A stretch of DNA of 7,859 nucleotides from contig CAKULR010000077.1 in the NCBI GenBank assembly GCA_934667295.1, positions 1-7,859 on the forward strand, in the 5' to 3' direction. The notes beneath the pieces are model-generated. The model was not told the origin of the DNA, did not search any database, and saw nothing but the letters and a program-made list of their open reading frames with translations. Each line of letters opens with the position of its first letter. Positions within the stretch are counted from its first letter, which is position 1. Source of the DNA: an uncultured Kiritimatiellota bacterium (GTDB lineage Bacteria; Verrucomicrobiota; Kiritimatiellia; RFP12; UBA1067). This document shows positions 5,635 through 7,859 of this stretch, in pieces. Both the position numbers and the translations under genes were made by a program.

Positions 5635-6387
5635 ATGCAGAAATCACGGCATTCTCCCGTACACGCTCTTCTCGCCTCAGTCCTCCTCGTGACGGTTCTT
5701 TTCATGAATGGAGGAGGGAGTTTCTGGCGGCAGTTCGTCTACGGACTCAACCAGGTGATGACGCCGGAGGTGCTGAAGCAGAACCTGTTTCTCTCGACGG
5801 CGTTCTTCGCGTCGCTTCTCTTCGTCCTTTGGCTCATGGCGCGCATCCCCGCTTTCTGGAAAACGCGCGTACCGTCACCGCCGCCCGCAGACGAAAGGCC
5901 GTCCGTTGACCGTCTGCGTGGCGCACGCCTCGCGGCGTGTGCCGCACCCGTTCTGACGGCGGTCGCCCTGGGGCTCAACTGGCTGGGCGCGCATGCGATT
6001 ACCTGGTGTACGGGCGTCCAGGCGGCCGATCAGGAACTCGTCAAGTGCTTTACGGACGGACAGTATGCACCGGGACTCCGCGCCCTTCTCGTCGTTGTCG
6101 TCCTCTTCCAGGCCCCCCTCCTGGAGGAACCGATCTTCAGGGGCATCGTCTTTCGTGGTTTCGCATCGCGTCTGCCCTTCTGGGGCGCGGCCCTTCTCTC
6201 CGGCGCCGTCTTCGCGCTCGTCCACGTCAACGCCGCCTCCTTCGTCGCCCTCTGGTTCCTCGGCGTTGCGTTCGCGTGGCTCTACGCCCGGACCGGTACG
6301 ATCCTCGCGCCGATGACGGCCCACTTCCTCTTCAACGCCGCCAACCTCCTGCTGCTCGTCTTCTTCCCCGAACTGTCCACGAACTAG
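5635..6387 (+). CDS. CPBP-family intramembrane metalloprotease (Abi / CAAX-protease-like)
   Basis: The product is a polytopic membrane protein of 250 residues. CPBP proteins are glutamate-dependent intramembrane proteases related to Rce1; bacterial members act in peptide-immunity and other poorly known roles. All three signatures are present: EEPIFR (Glu164, Glu165, Arg169), FALVH (Phe193, His197) and HFLFN (His230, Asn234). Hydrophobic segments lie at about 10-24, 51-70, 98-117, 148-163, 182-198, 202-217 and 223-244, giving seven or so membrane passes. I chose ATG 5635, which has a weak GGTGA 5 bases upstream; GTG 5626, overlapping the previous stop as GTGA, would add three residues and is nearly as likely. 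GC content returns to the high level of the housekeeping genes. Its stop directly abuts the next ATG, so the two are probably cotranscribed. Substrate unknown. Confidence 0.9.
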   Translation: MQKSRHSPVHALLASVLLVTVLFMNGGGSFWRQFVYGLNQVMTPEVLKQNLFLSTAFFASLLFVLWLMARIPAFWKTRVPSPPPADERPSVDRLRGARLAACAAPVLTAVALGLNWLGAHAITWCTGVQAADQELVKCFTDGQYAPGLRALLVVVVLFQAPLLEEPIFRGIVFRGFASRLPFWGAALLSGAVFALVHVNAASFVALWFLGVAFAWLYARTGTILAPMTAHFLFNAANLLLLVFFPELSTN

Positions 6388-7644
6388 ATGCGCATCGCCT
6401 TCAAGACCTTTGGCTGCCGCCTGAACCATGCGGAGGCCCTTGACGCGGAAGCACGGTTTGAGGCGGATGGGCACCAGATTGTGGAACTCGATGCGGCCGC
6501 CCCTCCCGATGTCATCGTCGTCCGGGGGTGTTCCGTCACCGCGAAAGCCCAACACGACTGCGAAAAGGAAATCGCCCGTCTGCGACGGCGTTTCCCGACT
6601 GCCGACATCCGCCTCACGGGTTGTCTGCCTACGGCCTCCGCCGTCGCCGCCCGGCGGCGCGAGGAGACGATGGAAGAAGCGGTGGAAAGTCCGATTCCGT
6701 TGCGTACGTCCCGCGCCTACCTGAAGGTGCAGGACGGCTGTTCGGGACGGTGCGCATTCTGCATCGTCCCGCACTTTCGCGGTCCTCCCGTTTCCGTTCC
6801 CTTCGCCCACGTGCTGGCGCGGGCACGCGCGTTCCTTGCGGCTGGCTACCGCGAACTCGTCGTCACCGGCTGCAATCTTGCCCTCTACCACGATGCCGGA
6901 CGCCGCCTCCCCGATCTGCTCGCCGCCCTCGCGGTGCTCACGGGACCGTCTCCCGTCCACCGCATCCGCCTCGGTTCGCTGGAACCGGGCCTCTGTGCTC
7001 CCGCGCTGCTCGACGTGATGGCCGCGCATCCGAAGATCTGCCGTTTCCTCCACCTCTCCCTCCAATCTGGTTCCAACCGCATCCTGAAGCGGATGAACCG
7101 CCCCTACACGGTCGAAGACGTTTCGGCATTCTGCGCCCAGGCCGTTCATCTTCTCGGGACGCGCCTCGCCCTCGGTGCCGATGTCATCGCCGGTTTCCCC
7201 GGCGAAACGGACACGGACCACGCGGCGACGCTGCGGTTTCTCTCCAATCCCCTCAACCTTTCCCTTCCGTCCGCACCGGATGCTTCTCCGGACGCATCTC
7301 ACGTTCCCTTCTTCTCCCTCCTCCACGTCTTTCCCTATTCGGAACGTCCCGGCACTCCGGCGGCGACGATGGAGGGGGCTCTTCCACGCCCGGTACGCCT
7401 CGCCCGGGCACGCGAACTGGAGGCGCTGGGCCACCGCCAACGCGCCGTTTTCGCCCGGTCGTTCGTCGGACAGGAGGTTGAAGTGTGTGTGGAACGCGGC
7501 GGCGATCACGGCTGGACGGCGGAATACCTTCCCTGCCGCCTCGTGTCTCCCGCTCCGCGCCGCTCGCTCGTCACCGTCCGCATCGCCTCCTGTGACGCAC
7601 GCCCGTCCTTAACCGGAATGCCTGCGGCGTTTATTTACCACTGA
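6388..7644 (+). CDS. mtaB: MtaB-like tRNA methylthiotransferase (radical SAM)
   Basis: The family adds a methylthio group to t6A at position 37 of tRNAs, giving ms2t6A, using two 4Fe-4S clusters and SAM. The product is 418 residues. The N-terminal MTTase domain starts TFGCRLNHAEA and supplies Cys10, Cys48 (VVRGCSVT) and Cys79 (LTGCLP). The radical-SAM site is VQDGCSGRCAFCIVPHFRGP with Cys118, Cys122, Cys125. LHLSLQSGSNRILKRMNRPY (221-240), DVIAGFPGETD (265-275) and LHVFPYSERPGTPA (312-325) are typical. A TRAM domain closes the protein (about 357-405, with GWTAEYLPCRL). The -CRLN- and -IVPHFRGP- wording points to MtaB rather than MiaB or RimO. The link between Cys79 and Cys118 is about 35 residues shorter than in E. 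coli MiaB. The ATG follows the protease stop with no gap, implying coupling. The final Tyr-His-stop is encoded by a repeat element. Confidence 0.9.
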   Translation: MRIAFKTFGCRLNHAEALDAEARFEADGHQIVELDAAAPPDVIVVRGCSVTAKAQHDCEKEIARLRRRFPTADIRLTGCLPTASAVAARRREETMEEAVESPIPLRTSRAYLKVQDGCSGRCAFCIVPHFRGPPVSVPFAHVLARARAFLAAGYRELVVTGCNLALYHDAGRRLPDLLAALAVLTGPSPVHRIRLGSLEPGLCAPALLDVMAAHPKICRFLHLSLQSGSNRILKRMNRPYTVEDVSAFCAQAVHLLGTRLALGADVIAGFPGETDTDHAATLRFLSNPLNLSLPSAPDASPDASHVPFFSLLHVFPYSERPGTPAATMEGALPRPVRLARARELEALGHRQRAVFARSFVGQEVEVCVERGGDHGWTAEYLPCRLVSPAPRRSLVTVRIASCDARPSLTGMPAAFIYH

Positions 7645-7684
7645 ACACACTGAAGCCGCTTCGCGGCACGCAGAAGACACTGAA
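7637..7684 (+). repeat. Hairpin-centred repeat, copy 1, overlapping the mtaB stop
   Basis: This 48-base unit begins ACCACTGAACACAC (7637-7650), continues with GAA and a small hairpin GCCGC-TTC-GCGGC (7655-7667), and ends with a CAGAAG/CACTGAA stretch. It is matched, inverted, by copy 2 at 7713-7762. The mtaB stop codon TGA (7642-7644) lies inside it. The A/C-rich CACTGAACACA wording is typical of dispersed repeats I recall from some environmental bacterial genomes, but I cannot verify copy number here. Confidence 0.75.
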
Positions 7685-7712
7685 CCCCAAGCCCCCTATG
7701 TTTCCCAATACA

Positions 7713-7762
7713 TTCTGTGTGTTCTGTGTACCGCCGAAGGCGGTTTCTGTGTGTTCAGTGGT
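7713..7762 (-). repeat. Hairpin-centred repeat, copy 2, inverted
   Basis: Read on the minus strand, this 50-base unit starts with the same 14 bases as copy 1 (7762-7749), then GAA, then a hairpin ACCGCC-TTC-GGCGGT (7744-7730), then CACAGAACACACAGAA. Outside the hairpin it differs from copy 1 at only about four positions; the hairpin stem differs in sequence and is one pair longer but stays fully paired. A 28-base spacer (7685-7712) separates the copies. Confidence 0.75.
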
Positions 7763-7859
7763 TCAGAGACTTCGCACTTTCCTTTCTCCGTTACCTCCGC
7801 GTTAAGCGAAAACAAAAAATAGGAAAGATTTTTTTGTTGATGGGGGGGGGGGGGGGGGG
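7763..7859. other. Non-coding low-complexity tail ending in poly-G
   Basis: No gene or convincing terminator is visible. Bases 7786-7805, read on the minus strand, give TTAACGCGGAGGTAACGGAG, a purine-rich sequence with an internal near-repeat that looks like more of the same dispersed repeat material. It is followed by A-rich and T-rich runs and a terminal run of 18 G (7842-7859), which is most likely a contig-end or sequencing artefact. Confidence 0.6.

Noticed and set aside
5875..7509. Long minus-strand open frame opposite the protease and mtaB genes
   Set aside because: It spans two well-supported plus-strand genes and has the Gly/Glu/Arg-rich composition of a GC shadow without motifs.
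7645..7762. CRISPR-like array in the tail
   Set aside because: There are only two copies, in opposite orientation, and no regular spacers or cas genes.
7777..7835. Possible terminator: CTTTCCT and AGGAAAG arms followed by seven T
   Set aside because: The 37-base loop is far too large and the stem A/T-rich, so an intrinsic terminator is not supported.

Overview
This is a GC-rich (visibly about 65% G+C) bacterial chromosomal window holding seven complete protein genes, one partial gene and one tRNA gene, plus two palindromic repeat elements. The gene set is mostly housekeeping: threonine ammonia-lyase, aspartyl-tRNA synthetase, tRNA-His and an MtaB-like tRNA methylthiotransferase. The promoters are sigma70-like and the terminators intrinsic. 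The AspRS has wording common in alphaproteobacteria and several PVC-type lineages. Together with the GC content and the palindromic repeats, this makes me think of a PVC-group bacterium such as Kiritimatiellota. That placement is an impression from memory, not something the sequence proves.

Layout. Bases 3-476 are the 3' end of a Pro/Ala/Lys-rich protein of unknown role; a 75-base REP-like double palindrome sits in frame inside it. Bases 535-1218 encode a NYN-domain (PIN-like) protein with a C-terminal zinc ribbon and apparent loss of two acidic residues of the usual active site. Convergent to it, 12 bases away, is ilvA on the minus strand (1231-2766). Upstream of ilvA on the same strand are an intrinsic terminator (2783-2810), tRNA-His (2815-2891) and a strong sigma70-type promoter (-35 at 2931, -10 at 2908). 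ilvA therefore begins 16 bases past the terminator's T-tract and has no visible promoter of its own. aspS (3047-4864) is divergent from this unit, has an extended -10 promoter at 2998-3006, and ends at a clear terminator (4890-4921).

Downstream is a stretch of visibly lower GC (4960-5629). It holds a VapC-type PIN-domain toxin and, overlapping its 3' end, a small acidic-start protein that is probably its antitoxin or partner; together they look like an acquired module. They run straight into a CPBP-family membrane protease gene (5635-6387), which abuts the mtaB-like gene (6388-7644), so all four may be one transcript from the extended -10 promoter at 4921-4929. The last 215 bases hold an inverted pair of about 50-base repeats built around small hairpins, the first of which supplies the mtaB stop codon. 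These are followed by low-complexity sequence and a terminal run of 18 G that is probably a contig-end artefact.

I see no phage, CRISPR array or transposase. The observations most worth following up are the in-frame palindromic element in the first gene, the tRNA-His terminator set directly in front of ilvA, the tail repeats, and the degenerate NYN active site.
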